Origin: Glaciibacter superstes DSM 21135
GTDB taxonomy: Bacteria; Actinomycetota; Actinomycetes; Actinomycetales; Microbacteriaceae
Assembly (NCBI RefSeq): GCF_000421145.1
Contig: NZ_ATWH01000013.1
Location: forward strand, 128,566-192,565
Direction: 5' to 3'
Length of the DNA: 64,000 nt
Of this stretch, positions 9,219-18,007 are shown piece after piece (the stretch's first letter is position 1; each line of letters begins with the position of its first letter). The notes under the pieces were generated by a model, which worked only from the letters and a program-made list of their open reading frames with translations, was not told where the DNA came from and ran no database searches. Made by a program: the position numbers and the translations under genes.

Positions 9219-9388
9219 GACCAGAGCCTACGGCGTGCCGACTCCCCTGATCTGAGTTGACCCGGCTTTTGCTTTGAGTGTCATGAGAAGCGGGTGAGTG
9301 CCTCCGGTGGCCCGGTTAGGATGTTTATACACCTCGCACGGGCCTCCAGATCATGGTCGAGCCCGCACAATCACAAGGAGTCGCTGCC

Positions 9389-9955
9389 ATGGAATGGCTC
9401 ATCCCAGTCCTTATCGTTGTCGCCCTCGTCGTCATCGTTGGCATATACCTGTGGGCCACCTACAACTCGCTCGTCACGCTCAACGTGCGTGTCGACGAGG
9501 CCTGGAGCGACATTACGGTGCAGCTGAAGCGGCGAGCCGACCTCATTCCGAACATCATCGAGGCGGTCAAGGGCTACGCGGCACACGAGAAGGGTGTCTT
9601 CGAGAATGTCACGAAGGCCCGCGCTGAGACGCTGTCTGCGCAAGGCCCGGCCGAGGCATCCGCTGCAGAGAACCACATGCAGACCGCGCTGAAGAGCATC
9701 TTTGCCGTCGCCGAGGCGTACCCACAGTTGCAGGCCAGCCAGAACTACCTGCAGCTGCAGGGCGAACTGGTCGACACCGAAGACAAGATCCAGGCGTCGC
9801 GCCGCTTCTACAACGGCGGTGTGCGCGAGCTGAACACCAAGATCAAGGTGTTCCCGAACAATGTCTTCGCCCGTAACCTCGGCTTCACCGAACGTGATTT
9901 CTTCGAGGTCACCGACTCCGCAGCGATTGCGGAGCCGCCGCGCGTTCAGTTCTAG
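9389..9955 (+). CDS. lemA: LemA family membrane protein
   Basis: A 188-residue protein with one N-terminal membrane helix (LIPVLIVVALVVIVGIYLW) followed by the helical LemA domain, with conserved VRVDEAWSDI, LKRRADLIPN and RRFYNGGVRELN. The start at 9389 is preceded by AAGGAG at 9375-9380 with eight-base spacing. The next gene is htpX; the LemA-HtpX pair is conserved in several bacterial phyla and linked to membrane-protein quality control. The molecular function of LemA remains poorly defined. Confidence 0.92.
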   Translation: MEWLIPVLIVVALVVIVGIYLWATYNSLVTLNVRVDEAWSDITVQLKRRADLIPNIIEAVKGYAAHEKGVFENVTKARAETLSAQGPAEASAAENHMQTALKSIFAVAEAYPQLQASQNYLQLQGELVDTEDKIQASRRFYNGGVRELNTKIKVFPNNVFARNLGFTERDFFEVTDSAAIAEPPRVQF

Positions 9956-9967
9956 CGGCGAGCATCC

Positions 9968-10852
9968 ATGTATAGCGCGATAGCCCGGAACAAGCGCAAC
10001 ACGGTCTTCATCATCCTGTTCTTCCTGATCTTCATCGGAGCTCTGGGGTGGCTCGCCCAGTTCGTCTACGGACCAGGCGGTTACGGGATCATGATCACCG
10101 TCGTTGTGGTCGCGATCGGTTATGCCGTGCTCCAGTACTTCATGGCCGGTCGCCAGGCGATCGCCATGAGCGGCGGCGTCAAGCTGGAGAGCAAGTCTGA
10201 CAATCCGCGTCTCTGGCGAACGGTCGAGAACCTGTCGATCACAACGGGAACGCCGATGCCGCAGATCTACGTGATCAACGACCCTGCGCCGAACGCGTTC
10301 GCCACCGGGCGCGACCCTGAACACGCGATCGTGGCCGCCACCACCGGTCTGCTCGAGATCATGGATGACTCCGAACTCGAGGGTGTGATGGCCCACGAGA
10401 TCGGGCACGTGCGCAACTACGACATCCGTGTCTCGATGATTGTCTTCGGACTGGTCGTCGCGGTGGGGTTCATCGCCGACATGTTCCTGCGGATGGCGTT
10501 CTTCGGGCGCGGCAACAACAACAACGGAAACCCGATCGTGCTGGTGTTCGGGCTGGCGGCCATGATTGTGGCCCCGCTGGTGGCCAGCATGGTGCAGCTG
10601 GCGGTGTCGAGGCAGCGCGAGTACCTGGCAGATGCCACCAGCGCCATGACCACAAGGCACCCCGACGCGCTGGCCAGCGCACTGCAGAAGCTCGAGGCTT
10701 ACGGGCGGCCGATGCGCAAGCAGAACTCATCGATGTCGCACCTGTGGATCGCGGATCCGCTGAAGCCGGGCGTGATGGCACGACTGTTCAGCACCCACCC
10801 GCCGATCGCCGAGCGCGTCGAGCGACTGAACACGATGGGTCGCACCTTCTAG
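9968..10852 (+). CDS. htpX: HtpX-like zinc metalloprotease (M48)
   Basis: A 294-residue membrane protease. There are two N-terminal helices (residues about 14-58), then the catalytic HEIGH motif at H143-E144-H147, two further helices, and the third zinc-ligand region SRQREYLADATSA with its glutamate. The C-terminal THPPIAERVERL is also conserved. Known role: degradation of damaged membrane proteins. It lies 12 bases after lemA in one operon. Confidence 0.94.
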   Translation: MYSAIARNKRNTVFIILFFLIFIGALGWLAQFVYGPGGYGIMITVVVVAIGYAVLQYFMAGRQAIAMSGGVKLESKSDNPRLWRTVENLSITTGTPMPQIYVINDPAPNAFATGRDPEHAIVAATTGLLEIMDDSELEGVMAHEIGHVRNYDIRVSMIVFGLVVAVGFIADMFLRMAFFGRGNNNNGNPIVLVFGLAAMIVAPLVASMVQLAVSRQREYLADATSAMTTRHPDALASALQKLEAYGRPMRKQNSSMSHLWIADPLKPGVMARLFSTHPPIAERVERLNTMGRTF

Positions 10853-10957
10853 GCCCGTTCCGTTTGCGCATCCAGAGCTGCCCGTCGTCGTCGTTTGCGC
10901 CGAGGGTCGCCGGTGGAGCGGCGATTGTGGGCGCAAGGAGCGATTCTCGGCGCGGCG

Positions 10958-12307
10958 CTAGGAGTTCGCTGCCATCTCGGCGGCCAGGCCGGCCGCGAGG
11001 GTGCCACGGGGTGCCACCACGATGTCGCCGAGTCCCTGCCAATCAGCCGTCTCTCGCAGAACGGATGCGAGGCGCTCGGCCGTGTCGCGCGGCGCACCGT
11101 CTTCTGACCAGGCCGCCTGCACTCGCAGCACCCCTGCCTGGCGATCATTCTTCAGGTCGACTCGGCCCACAATGGTGTCGCCCAGCAGCACGGGCAGCAC
11201 GTAGTAACCGAACACCCGTTTCGGGGCGGGGGTGTAGATCTCGATCCGGTAGTGGAAGCCGAACATCCGCTCCGCGCGCGCCCTTTCCCAGACGACAGGG
11301 TCGAACGGCGTGAGCACGGCCGCCGCGTCGATTCGGCGGGGGAGCCTGGCATCGCGGTGCAGCCACGCCGCACCGGGCTTGCCGTTCCTGCCCCAACCCG
11401 GCACCTCCACCGGAAGCAGTTCGCCCGCTTCCTCGAGCTCGCGGATTGCGGCGATGGTTGGCACCGTCTTCAAGCGAAAGTAGTCGGCGAAGTCCTTGAC
11501 GGTTCCGATGCCATGAGCGCGGGCAGATCGACTCACCAGCTCACGATGCGCCTCGTCTTTCGACACCTCATGGTTCAGGAGTTCGGGGCCGAAGACCTGT
11601 TCCGGCAGGGCATAGACCCGCTCGAACCGCTGCCGGCCGGCACTGACCACCGCGCCCCAGCGGAACAACACCTCGAGGCCGGTCTTCACGTCAGACCAGC
11701 CCCACCATGGGCCGCTCCGCTTGTTGGCGTCGTGTTCGATAGCGCTCGCCGGCATGGGACCGTTGGCGGCGAGTTCGGCCAGCAGCCAGTCGAGCATCTG
11801 TCGATTGGCGTGAGACCAATGATCGGCGGACGCGGCCGAATGATCGCGGAACTGCTGCATCCGCCAGCGGAAGAGTGGCCACGTCGCAAGCGGCAGGAAG
11901 GAGGCCTCGTGGGCCCAGTATTCGGTGAACCGCGCCTTCTTGCCGTAGGTGAGCCGGTCGAGCTCGGCCTTGTCATAGGCACCGAGCCGACTGAACGCGG
12001 GCAGGTAGTGGCTGCGCTCAAAGACGTTCACCGAGTCGATCTGCAACAGGCCGAGCCGATCGACGAGGCCACTCAATTGGCGAACACCGGGTTGGCGAAC
12101 ACCGGGTTGGCGAACACCGGGTTGGCGAACACCGGGTTGGCGAACACCGGGTTGGCGAACACCGGGTTGGCGAACACCGGTCGGACGAACCCCGGGTTCA
12201 TCGTTGTCGGGTCGACGGATGCCGCCCGAGGCATCCGTACGCCGGCCGAACCCCTGGGCGGCGAGCGCGACGCGGCGGGCAAGGGCGGGGGAGACTATCT
12301 GTGGCAC
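10958..12307 (-). CDS. YcaQ/AlkZ-family winged-helix DNA glycosylase with internal repeat
   Basis: A 449-residue member of the winged-helix family (formerly DUF1006) that includes AlkZ and YcaQ, which excise bulky alkylated bases and unhook interstrand crosslinks. The catalytic Q-x-D signature is present as LLQIDSVNV (Q89, D91). The C-terminal ARAERMFGFHYRIEIYTP and YYVLPVLLGD are typical. The odd feature is residues about 39-78, where seven GVRQ-P units (plus one GVRP-T) replace the usual short linker between ALAAQGF and LGLLQID. They are encoded by an in-frame 15-bp tandem repeat at 12077-12181. Catalytic parts seem intact, so activity is plausible. Confidence 0.85.
   Translation of the reverse strand: MPQIVSPALARRVALAAQGFGRRTDASGGIRRPDNDEPGVRPTGVRQPGVRQPGVRQPGVRQPGVRQPGVRQPGVRQLSGLVDRLGLLQIDSVNVFERSHYLPAFSRLGAYDKAELDRLTYGKKARFTEYWAHEASFLPLATWPLFRWRMQQFRDHSAASADHWSHANRQMLDWLLAELAANGPMPASAIEHDANKRSGPWWGWSDVKTGLEVLFRWGAVVSAGRQRFERVYALPEQVFGPELLNHEVSKDEAHRELVSRSARAHGIGTVKDFADYFRLKTVPTIAAIRELEEAGELLPVEVPGWGRNGKPGAAWLHRDARLPRRIDAAAVLTPFDPVVWERARAERMFGFHYRIEIYTPAPKRVFGYYVLPVLLGDTIVGRVDLKNDRQAGVLRVQAAWSEDGAPRDTAERLASVLRETADWQGLGDIVVAPRGTLAAGLAAEMAANS
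12077..12181. repeat. 15-bp tandem repeat, seven units
   Basis: The unit TTGGCGAACACCGGG occurs seven times head to tail (the last base of the last unit differs), and a degenerate eighth copy follows to 12196. On the reverse strand it encodes PGVRQ repeats in the linker of the YcaQ-like glycosylase. The unit length is a multiple of three, so copy-number change would keep the frame. There are no spacers, so it is not a CRISPR array. Confidence 0.97.
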
Positions 12308-12370
12308 CCCTCGACCCTAGCGAGAGCCCCTGACACGCAACGTGCAGAACTGCGGTCCTAGACTGAACAC

Positions 12371-13606
12371 GTGACGGAATCCACGGAAAAGCCAGGCTGG
12401 GGCGGGCTGTTCAGACGTCGCCCTCCGCGCGTAGAAAACGCCATTCCCAATGGGGTCGACGAGAACATTCCGGCCGGTCTCCGGCTGGCGGGTGCCTGGT
12501 CGTGGCGAATGCTCGTCATCGGCGGAGTACTCGCCGTCGTCATCTTCCTGATCATCCAGCTGCGACTGATCGTCATCCCGTTGCTGGTCGCCGTGCTGGT
12601 GTCTGCCCTGCTGGTTCCGCTGGTCGCATTCCTCGTACGGCATAAGTGGCCGAAGGGTCTCGCGATAGCCGTGGCGATGGTGGGAACGCTCGCCGTCGTC
12701 GGCGGGCTCATCACGCTGGCCACGACTCAGATCGCACAGGGTTCTGCCGGACTGACGGAAAGGTTCGCGCAGTCCTTCGAATCATTCAAGGACTATCTCC
12801 TCACCTCCCCGCTGCATCTGACTGAAACTCAGATCAACGATTACATCGACCAGGCCTGGACCGCCATCCAGGCCGACAGCGAGGTTTTCATCAGCGGCGC
12901 CCTCTCTGTCGGTTCCTCCCTGGGGCATTTCCTCACCGGGATCCTGTTGGCCCTGTTCAGCCTGTTGTTCATCCTCATCGACGGAAAGGGCATCTGGGCC
13001 TGGATCGTGCGGATCTTCCCTCGACGCGCCCGCGCAGCGGTCGACGGCGCAGGCAAGGCAGGGTGGAGAACCCTGGGCAACTTCGCGAAAGTGCAGATCC
13101 TGGTCGCGTCGATCGATGCGATCGGAATCGGCGTCGGCGCAGCATTGATCGGCGTGCCGATGGCGATCCCGATCGGAATTCTGGTGTTCCTCGGCTCCTT
13201 CATCCCGATCGTCGGCGCCGTGGCTACGGGGGCCGTTGCCGTCGTCATTGCGCTGCTGTTCAACAGTCCGCTGCACGCGCTCATCATGCTCGGAGTTGTG
13301 CTGCTGGTGCAGCAGGTGGAGGGGCACGTGCTGCAACCTCTGATAATGGGAACCGCGGTCAAGGTTCATCCGCTCGCCGTCGTGCTTGTCGTGGCCGGCG
13401 GGGCGTTGATCGCCGGCATTCCCGGAGCGCTCTTCGCCGTTCCGATCGCGGCGGTGGTGAACGTCATGGTCAACTACATCTCCAGCGGGGTCTGGCGAGC
13501 CCAGCCGCCTCCGGCCGGCGGAGCCATTGCTTCGCCGCTGTGGCAAACCGTTCCCCAGGCACGGCCGGGGTACTCCAGCCGTCCCTTCCGCAACCCGAAA
13601 GCCTGA
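12371..13606 (+). CDS. AI-2E family transporter
   Basis: A 411-residue membrane protein starting at GTG 12371. About eight helices are visible, with a long extracytoplasmic amphipathic stretch (residues about 120-175) and the family motif QQVEGHVLQPLIMG near residue 315. The C-terminal helix pair (VVLVVAGGALIAGIPGALFAVPIAAV) is typical of the TqsA/PerM/YdiK family. Members export autoinducer-2 or, in some cases, Na+; the substrate is not predictable here. It is followed after three bases by threonine ammonia-lyase, probably cotranscribed. Confidence 0.9.
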   Translation: MTESTEKPGWGGLFRRRPPRVENAIPNGVDENIPAGLRLAGAWSWRMLVIGGVLAVVIFLIIQLRLIVIPLLVAVLVSALLVPLVAFLVRHKWPKGLAIAVAMVGTLAVVGGLITLATTQIAQGSAGLTERFAQSFESFKDYLLTSPLHLTETQINDYIDQAWTAIQADSEVFISGALSVGSSLGHFLTGILLALFSLLFILIDGKGIWAWIVRIFPRRARAAVDGAGKAGWRTLGNFAKVQILVASIDAIGIGVGAALIGVPMAIPIGILVFLGSFIPIVGAVATGAVAVVIALLFNSPLHALIMLGVVLLVQQVEGHVLQPLIMGTAVKVHPLAVVLVVAGGALIAGIPGALFAVPIAAVVNVMVNYISSGVWRAQPPPAGGAIASPLWQTVPQARPGYSSRPFRNPKA

Positions 13607-13609
13607 GAA

Positions 13610-14851
13610 ATGACAGAAACCACCCTCGCTGGACCCACCCTGGCCGACATCGAGTTGGCGCGTGAGACCGTCTCGCGGGTCGCCCAGGTCACCCCGATGG
13701 AAAGCTCCCGATACCTTGCGGCTGTGCTCGGCGCACCGGTGTTCCTGAAGTGCGAGAACCTGCAGCGCACCGGGTCTTACAAGATCCGCGGCGCATATAA
13801 CCGGATGTCCAAGCTGAGCGATGAGGAGAAGGCGCGTGGCGTGGTGGCGGCGTCAGCCGGCAACCATGCCCAGGGTGTTGCCTTCGCCGCTCGTGAACTG
13901 GGCATCAAGGCGACCATCTTCATGCCGATCGGTGTTGCGCTACCGAAGCTCCAGGCCACTCGCGCCTACGGTGCGGAGGTGGTCTTGCGCGGCCACACGG
14001 TCACCGAGCCGCTCCTGGCCGCGGCCGAGTTCGCCGAGGAGACCGGCGCCATCCTGATCCCGCCTTTCGATCACGAGGATGTCGTCGCCGGCCAGGGCAC
14101 ACTCGGCCTGGAAATCCTCGACCAGGTTCCAGACCTCGAGACGGTTGTCGTTCCGATCGGTGGTGGCGGCCTGGTCGCCGGCGTCGCCAGCGCGCTCAAG
14201 CAGCGTGCAGCCAGGGACGGCCGCACCATCAGGGTCATCGGGGTGCAGGCAGCCAACGCCGCCGCCTATCCGCCCTCGCTGGCCGCCGGCAAGGCCGTCG
14301 ACGTGACGATCCTGCCCACGATCGCCGACGGCATCGCCGTTGGGAGGCCGGGTGACCTGAACTTCGAGATCGTCAGGGATGCCGTCGACGAGGTCGTCAC
14401 GGTCAGCGAGGATGACACGGCGCGGGCGCTCCTGGTGCTGCTGGAGCGGGCCAAGCTGGTCGTTGAGCCGGCGGGTGCTGTTTCGGTCGCCGCGATCATC
14501 GCAGGCAAGGTCACGGCGAGCGGACCGACCGTCGCCATCCTCTCTGGCGGCAATATCGACCCGCTCCTGATGCAGCGCGTCATCAGTCACGGCCTGGCGG
14601 CATCCGATCGCTACCTGACCCTGCGGATCATGCTGCCAGACCGACCAGGACAACTGGCGCGCATCTCAGAGCTGCTCGCAGAGGCACGTGCGAACGTGAT
14701 CGAAGTGCTCCACACCCGGCACGGGGTCGGCCTGCAGATCAGCGAGGTCGAAATCGACATCAGTGTCGAGACCCGTGGTCACGAACACCGCCAGCAGGTC
14801 GTCGACATCCTGCGCGGGGCCGGCTACGACCCGCAGTTTGACCAGCGTTAG
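13610..14851 (+). CDS. ilvA: Threonine ammonia-lyase (threonine dehydratase)
   Basis: A 413-residue fold-type II PLP enzyme converting threonine to 2-oxobutanoate and ammonia. The cofactor lysine is K58 in GSYKIRGAYN, and the phosphate-binding loop is GGGGLVAGVAS. A C-terminal ACT domain (from about residue 335, RYLTLRIMLPDRPGQL) points to regulation by amino acids. The length and single ACT domain match the shorter class common in actinobacteria, which may be catabolic or biosynthetic. It follows the AI-2E gene almost directly. Confidence 0.92.
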   Translation: MTETTLAGPTLADIELARETVSRVAQVTPMESSRYLAAVLGAPVFLKCENLQRTGSYKIRGAYNRMSKLSDEEKARGVVAASAGNHAQGVAFAARELGIKATIFMPIGVALPKLQATRAYGAEVVLRGHTVTEPLLAAAEFAEETGAILIPPFDHEDVVAGQGTLGLEILDQVPDLETVVVPIGGGGLVAGVASALKQRAARDGRTIRVIGVQAANAAAYPPSLAAGKAVDVTILPTIADGIAVGRPGDLNFEIVRDAVDEVVTVSEDDTARALLVLLERAKLVVEPAGAVSVAAIIAGKVTASGPTVAILSGGNIDPLLMQRVISHGLAASDRYLTLRIMLPDRPGQLARISELLAEARANVIEVLHTRHGVGLQISEVEIDISVETRGHEHRQQVVDILRGAGYDPQFDQR

Positions 14852-14874
14852 CCTGCACGTATTGTGCGTTGGTG

Positions 14875-15366
14875 TCAGGCGCCCGTGAAGGTCTCCACCT
14901 TCGAGATCTTCACGGCAATCTCCTTGCCGTTCGGCGCGGCGTAGCTGGTCTTCGCGCCGACCTTCAGGCCGAGGATGGCCTCGCCGAGCGGGCTCTGTTC
15001 GCTGTAGACATCAAGGTCGGTGTTACCGGCGATCTCGCGGCTTCCGATCAGGAAGCGGCTCTCGTCACCCGCGATGGTGGCGGTGATCACGGTTCCCGGC
15101 TGCACCACGCCATTGCTCTGTGGAGCGTCGCCGACCTCCGCCGTGCGCAGCAACTGCGTGAGGGTGCGAATGCGGGCCTCCTGCTTGCCCTGCTCCTCTT
15201 TGGCAGCGTGGTATCCGCTGTTCTCCTTGAGGTCGCCTTCCTCGCGCGCCGACTCGATCTTCTTCGCGATCTCCTCGCGACCGGTCGTGCTGAGGGTTTC
15301 CAGTTCCGCCGTGAGACGGTCGAAGGCCTCCTGGGTCAGCCAGGTGACCGTGGTGTCGGTAGTCAT
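14875..15366 (-). CDS. greA: Transcription elongation factor GreA
   Basis: A 163-residue protein of normal GreA length. The N-terminal coiled coil (residues about 10-80, with EIAKKIESAREEGDLKENSG including the conserved acidic tip) enters the RNA polymerase secondary channel to stimulate cleavage of backtracked transcripts. The C-terminal FKBP-like domain includes EQSPLGEAILGLKVG. It is transcribed away from the DUF4307 gene's 3' end. Confidence 0.96.
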   Translation of the reverse strand: MTTDTTVTWLTQEAFDRLTAELETLSTTGREEIAKKIESAREEGDLKENSGYHAAKEEQGKQEARIRTLTQLLRTAEVGDAPQSNGVVQPGTVITATIAGDESRFLIGSREIAGNTDLDVYSEQSPLGEAILGLKVGAKTSYAAPNGKEIAVKISKVETFTGA

Positions 15367-15455
15367 GGATGTTCTCCTCTATTGCAGTCAGCCGAAAGGA
15401 CGGGCCGCAGATATAGTCGACGCCCCGACGATTCCGTCAGGGCGAATACATCAGT

Positions 15456-16031
15456 CTAGGACAGCCAGCAGCGGTAAATCAAACCGGTGTTGCTGAGCTC
15501 GCTGGTGTTCAGCACCTCGGTGAATGAGCGGGTGAAGCGGTCTGACGCCGGCAGATCGACCACCTTCCAGCCCACCACGGTGAAACTCTCATTGAGCGCC
15601 TGCACCACACAGCTCGTCCTGGTGCCCTCCGGCACCGACACCTCGAAGGTGACGCTGATACTGGAGTCGTCGATGATCGTGTAGCCGATGTCTCTGGCGT
15701 CGATCTGGGTATCGGGGCTGTCTGTTCCCGCCCAGATCACCCAGGCTCCGAAGACGACGACAAAGAGGGCCGCACCCAGCCAGAGGATGCGCCGATCGCG
15801 CTTCTTTCGCGTCGGGGTGCGGCCGTACCTGGCCTGGATGCCTGCGGCATCCGTCAGCTGCCCCTCCGCGGCGGCCTCGTTCGTCGCGCCGTCAGGTGTC
15901 GCGCCGTCATTCGTCACGCCGTTATTCGTCACGCCGTTATTCGTCACAGTGACCACACTCACGGGTTCACTCACGGACGACTCCACACTCACAGTTAGAA
16001 CGATTAGGCTTGATCCAAGGTTAGCTGGCAT
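15456..16031 (-). CDS. DUF4307-family single-pass membrane protein
   Basis: Up to 191 residues. A disordered N-terminus is followed by RYGRTPTRKKRDRRI, one membrane helix (ILWLGAALFVVVFGAWVIW) and an extracytoplasmic beta domain with DARDIGYTIIDDSSISVTF and a C-terminal cysteine. This is the DUF4307 pattern of actinobacteria, usually found beside mca as here. The start is uncertain: ATG 16031, GTG 15992 and GTG 15974 are all in frame, with no clear ribosome site. The N-terminal NNGVTNNGVTND comes from an imperfect 15-bp repeat at about 15895-15950. Function unknown. Confidence 0.8.
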   Translation of the reverse strand: MPANLGSSLIVLTVSVESSVSEPVSVVTVTNNGVTNNGVTNDGATPDGATNEAAAEGQLTDAAGIQARYGRTPTRKKRDRRILWLGAALFVVVFGAWVIWAGTDSPDTQIDARDIGYTIIDDSSISVTFEVSVPEGTRTSCVVQALNESFTVVGWKVVDLPASDRFTRSFTEVLNTSELSNTGLIYRCWLS

Positions 16032-16046
16032 TCCCTGAGGAGATAC

Positions 16047-16910
16047 GTGACACTGCGACTATTGGCGGTGCACGCCCATCCCGACGACGAGTCGAGCAAG
16101 GGGGCGTCAACCTACGCCTCGTACCGCGCGAAGGGCGCCGAGGTGCTGGTCGTCAGCTGCACCGGCGGCGAACGCGGCAGCATCCTGAACGCCTCGATGG
16201 CCGACCACGCCATGGCCGGCCGCGACATGACGGGACTCCGCCGGCTGGAGATGGCTGAGGCGCAGCGGCACATGAATGTCGATCACCTCTGGCTGGGCTA
16301 CGAGGATTCCGGCATGAACGACGACGGTTCCGTGCCCGCCAATTCCTTCGCCGACATCCCGGTGGAAATCTCCGCCGAACCACTGGTGCGCATCATTCGC
16401 CGGTTCCGTCCGAACGTGCTCATCACGTACGACGAGAACGGCGGCTACCCGCACCCAGACCACATTCGCACCCACGTGGTGTCGATCGCCGCCTTCCGCG
16501 ATGCGGCCGATCCGGCGAAGTATCCGGATGCCGGCGCACCCTGGCAGGTCGACAAGCTCTATTACGACCGCATCTTCAACCTCGAACGAATCGACGCGAT
16601 GTACCTGGCACTGGCCGCGAAAGAGCCGGATTCGCCGTTGCTCGAGCCGCTCGGCGAGGCACGGGACTGGATGAAGGACTACCCGAAGCTCGCGACGACG
16701 CACGTTCCCGTTGGCGACTTCCTTGAGGCCAGGGACGCGGCTCTCCGCGCCCACGCGAGTCAGGTTTCTCCCGACAGCAGCTTCTTCTTCTGGCCGAACG
16801 AGCTGATCCGTGAGGCGTGGCCGTACGAGGACTTCCAGCTCGTTGAATCGAAAGTGAACAGTGAGATGCCAGAGTCCGATCTCTTCGCGGGTGTGGAGGA
16901 CAACGGATGA
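16047..16910 (+). CDS. mca: Mycothiol S-conjugate amidase
   Basis: A 287-residue zinc amidase that cleaves mycothiol S-conjugates, releasing a mercapturic acid for export: detoxification in mycothiol-producing actinobacteria. The MshB/Mca/PIG-L signature AHPDDESSKG starts at residue 10 (zinc ligands H11 and D14). TGGERG and YPHPDHIRTH supply further active-site residues. The GTG start at 16047 is preceded by TGAGGAGA. The next gene overlaps at ATGA. The length favours Mca over the related deacetylase MshB. Confidence 0.94.
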   Translation: MTLRLLAVHAHPDDESSKGASTYASYRAKGAEVLVVSCTGGERGSILNASMADHAMAGRDMTGLRRLEMAEAQRHMNVDHLWLGYEDSGMNDDGSVPANSFADIPVEISAEPLVRIIRRFRPNVLITYDENGGYPHPDHIRTHVVSIAAFRDAADPAKYPDAGAPWQVDKLYYDRIFNLERIDAMYLALAAKEPDSPLLEPLGEARDWMKDYPKLATTHVPVGDFLEARDAALRAHASQVSPDSSFFFWPNELIREAWPYEDFQLVESKVNSEMPESDLFAGVEDNG

Positions 16911-17149
16911 CTGCGCTCACCGCATTCCTGCTGGCCGCCACGCCGCCGCCGGCCGACACCGTCACGCCGGGCCCGATCGGCTTCCTGGCGATCTTCCTGG
17001 TTGCCGTGGTGACGGTGTTGCTTGGCATCGATATGGTGCGTCGCATCCGTCGCACCACCTATCGTGAGCAGATCAAGGAACGACTTGACGCCGAGCTGGC
17101 CGAGCGGAACGCGGCCGAAGACACACATAACGATCAGAAGCCCGAGTAG
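16907..17149 (+). CDS. Small membrane protein downstream of mca
   Basis: An 80-residue protein with one hydrophobic segment (FLAIFLVAVVTVLLGIDMV) followed by a positively charged, helical tail (RRIRRTTYREQIKERLDAEL). Its ATG overlaps the mca stop, so it is translationally coupled. Similar short proteins commonly follow mca in Actinobacteria. Function unknown. Confidence 0.8.
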   Translation: MTALTAFLLAATPPPADTVTPGPIGFLAIFLVAVVTVLLGIDMVRRIRRTTYREQIKERLDAELAERNAAEDTHNDQKPE

Positions 17150-17175
17150 TTCTCGGCGAGCTCATCTCGGCGGAC

Positions 17176-17937
17176 TCACGGGTAGAGCGGGTGCATCGCG
17201 ATCAACAGGATCGCCACCCAGTGGCAGAGGAACGCGATCACCGTGAGCGTGTGGAAGATCTCGTGGAAGCCGAACACGCCTGGCACCGGATTCGGCTTCT
17301 TCAGCCCGTAGACGACCGCTCCGACTGAGTAGCAGAGTCCGCCGACCAGGATCAGCGTCATCATCAGGGCGTCTGCCGTGAAGAAGTCGACGATGAACAT
17401 CAGAGCGCCCCAGCCGAGCGCAAGATAGAGCGGCACATAGAGCCAGCGCGGCGCGTGGATCCAGAACACCCGGAAGGCAATGCCGAGGATGGCGCCTCCC
17501 CACACCAGGCTGAGCAGCAGGACTGCTTTGCCCGGAGGAAGCGCCAACACGGTGATCGGCGTGTACGAGCCGGCGATCAGCAGGAAGATGTTCGCATGGT
17601 CGATGCGCTTCAGGATCAGCCTGGTGCGCGGCTTCCAGTTGAAGCGGTGGTACAGCGCCGAGTTGCCGAACAGCAGCATCGAGCTCACCACGAACACCGC
17701 GCTGCTCCACTTCGCCGCAGCGCCGTCGGCAAGCACCAGCAGGATGATGCCGGCAATGATGGTCACCGGAAATGTGCCGGCGTGGATCCAACCGCGCCAG
17801 GTCGGCTTGACCTCGGTCGGGTGGGCGACGGCGTCTTCCATCAGTGGAAGGCTCGGGATGTCGCTCTCTGCGCTCGACTCCACTCCGCGTGGCTCTACTC
17901 CGCCCGACTCCGCTCCACCTTCGCTCGCTGGGCCCAT
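17176..17937 (-). CDS. Hemolysin III/PAQR-family membrane protein
   Basis: A 253-residue protein with seven predicted helices. It has the PAQR/YqfA pattern: an N-terminal SALYHRFNW motif after helix 2, the RIDHANIFLLIAGSYTP motif and a C-terminal GFHEIFHTLTVIAFLCHWVAI. The conserved His and Asp residues are putative metal or hydrolase positions in the superfamily. The first 30 residues are low-complexity (repeats of GVE/SAE). Convergent with the mca operon. Physiological role uncertain. Confidence 0.9.
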   Translation of the reverse strand: MGPASEGGAESGGVEPRGVESSAESDIPSLPLMEDAVAHPTEVKPTWRGWIHAGTFPVTIIAGIILLVLADGAAAKWSSAVFVVSSMLLFGNSALYHRFNWKPRTRLILKRIDHANIFLLIAGSYTPITVLALPPGKAVLLLSLVWGGAILGIAFRVFWIHAPRWLYVPLYLALGWGALMFIVDFFTADALMMTLILVGGLCYSVGAVVYGLKKPNPVPGVFGFHEIFHTLTVIAFLCHWVAILLIAMHPLYP

Positions 17938-18007
17938 GAGGCAACCATACGACAGCTGGGGTCGGTCGCTGCGCGCAGAGATCCGGGATTGGGACTAGCG
18001 TAATCGT

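Noticed and set aside
12077..12181. Direct repeats considered as a CRISPR array
   Set aside because: Units are 15 bp, contiguous, without spacers and in a coding frame.
11252..12361. 369-codon forward frame with LANTG repeats that resemble sortase signals
   Set aside because: It is the antisense of the YcaQ-like gene. The LANTG pattern comes from the 15-bp repeat, and there is no signal peptide or membrane anchor.
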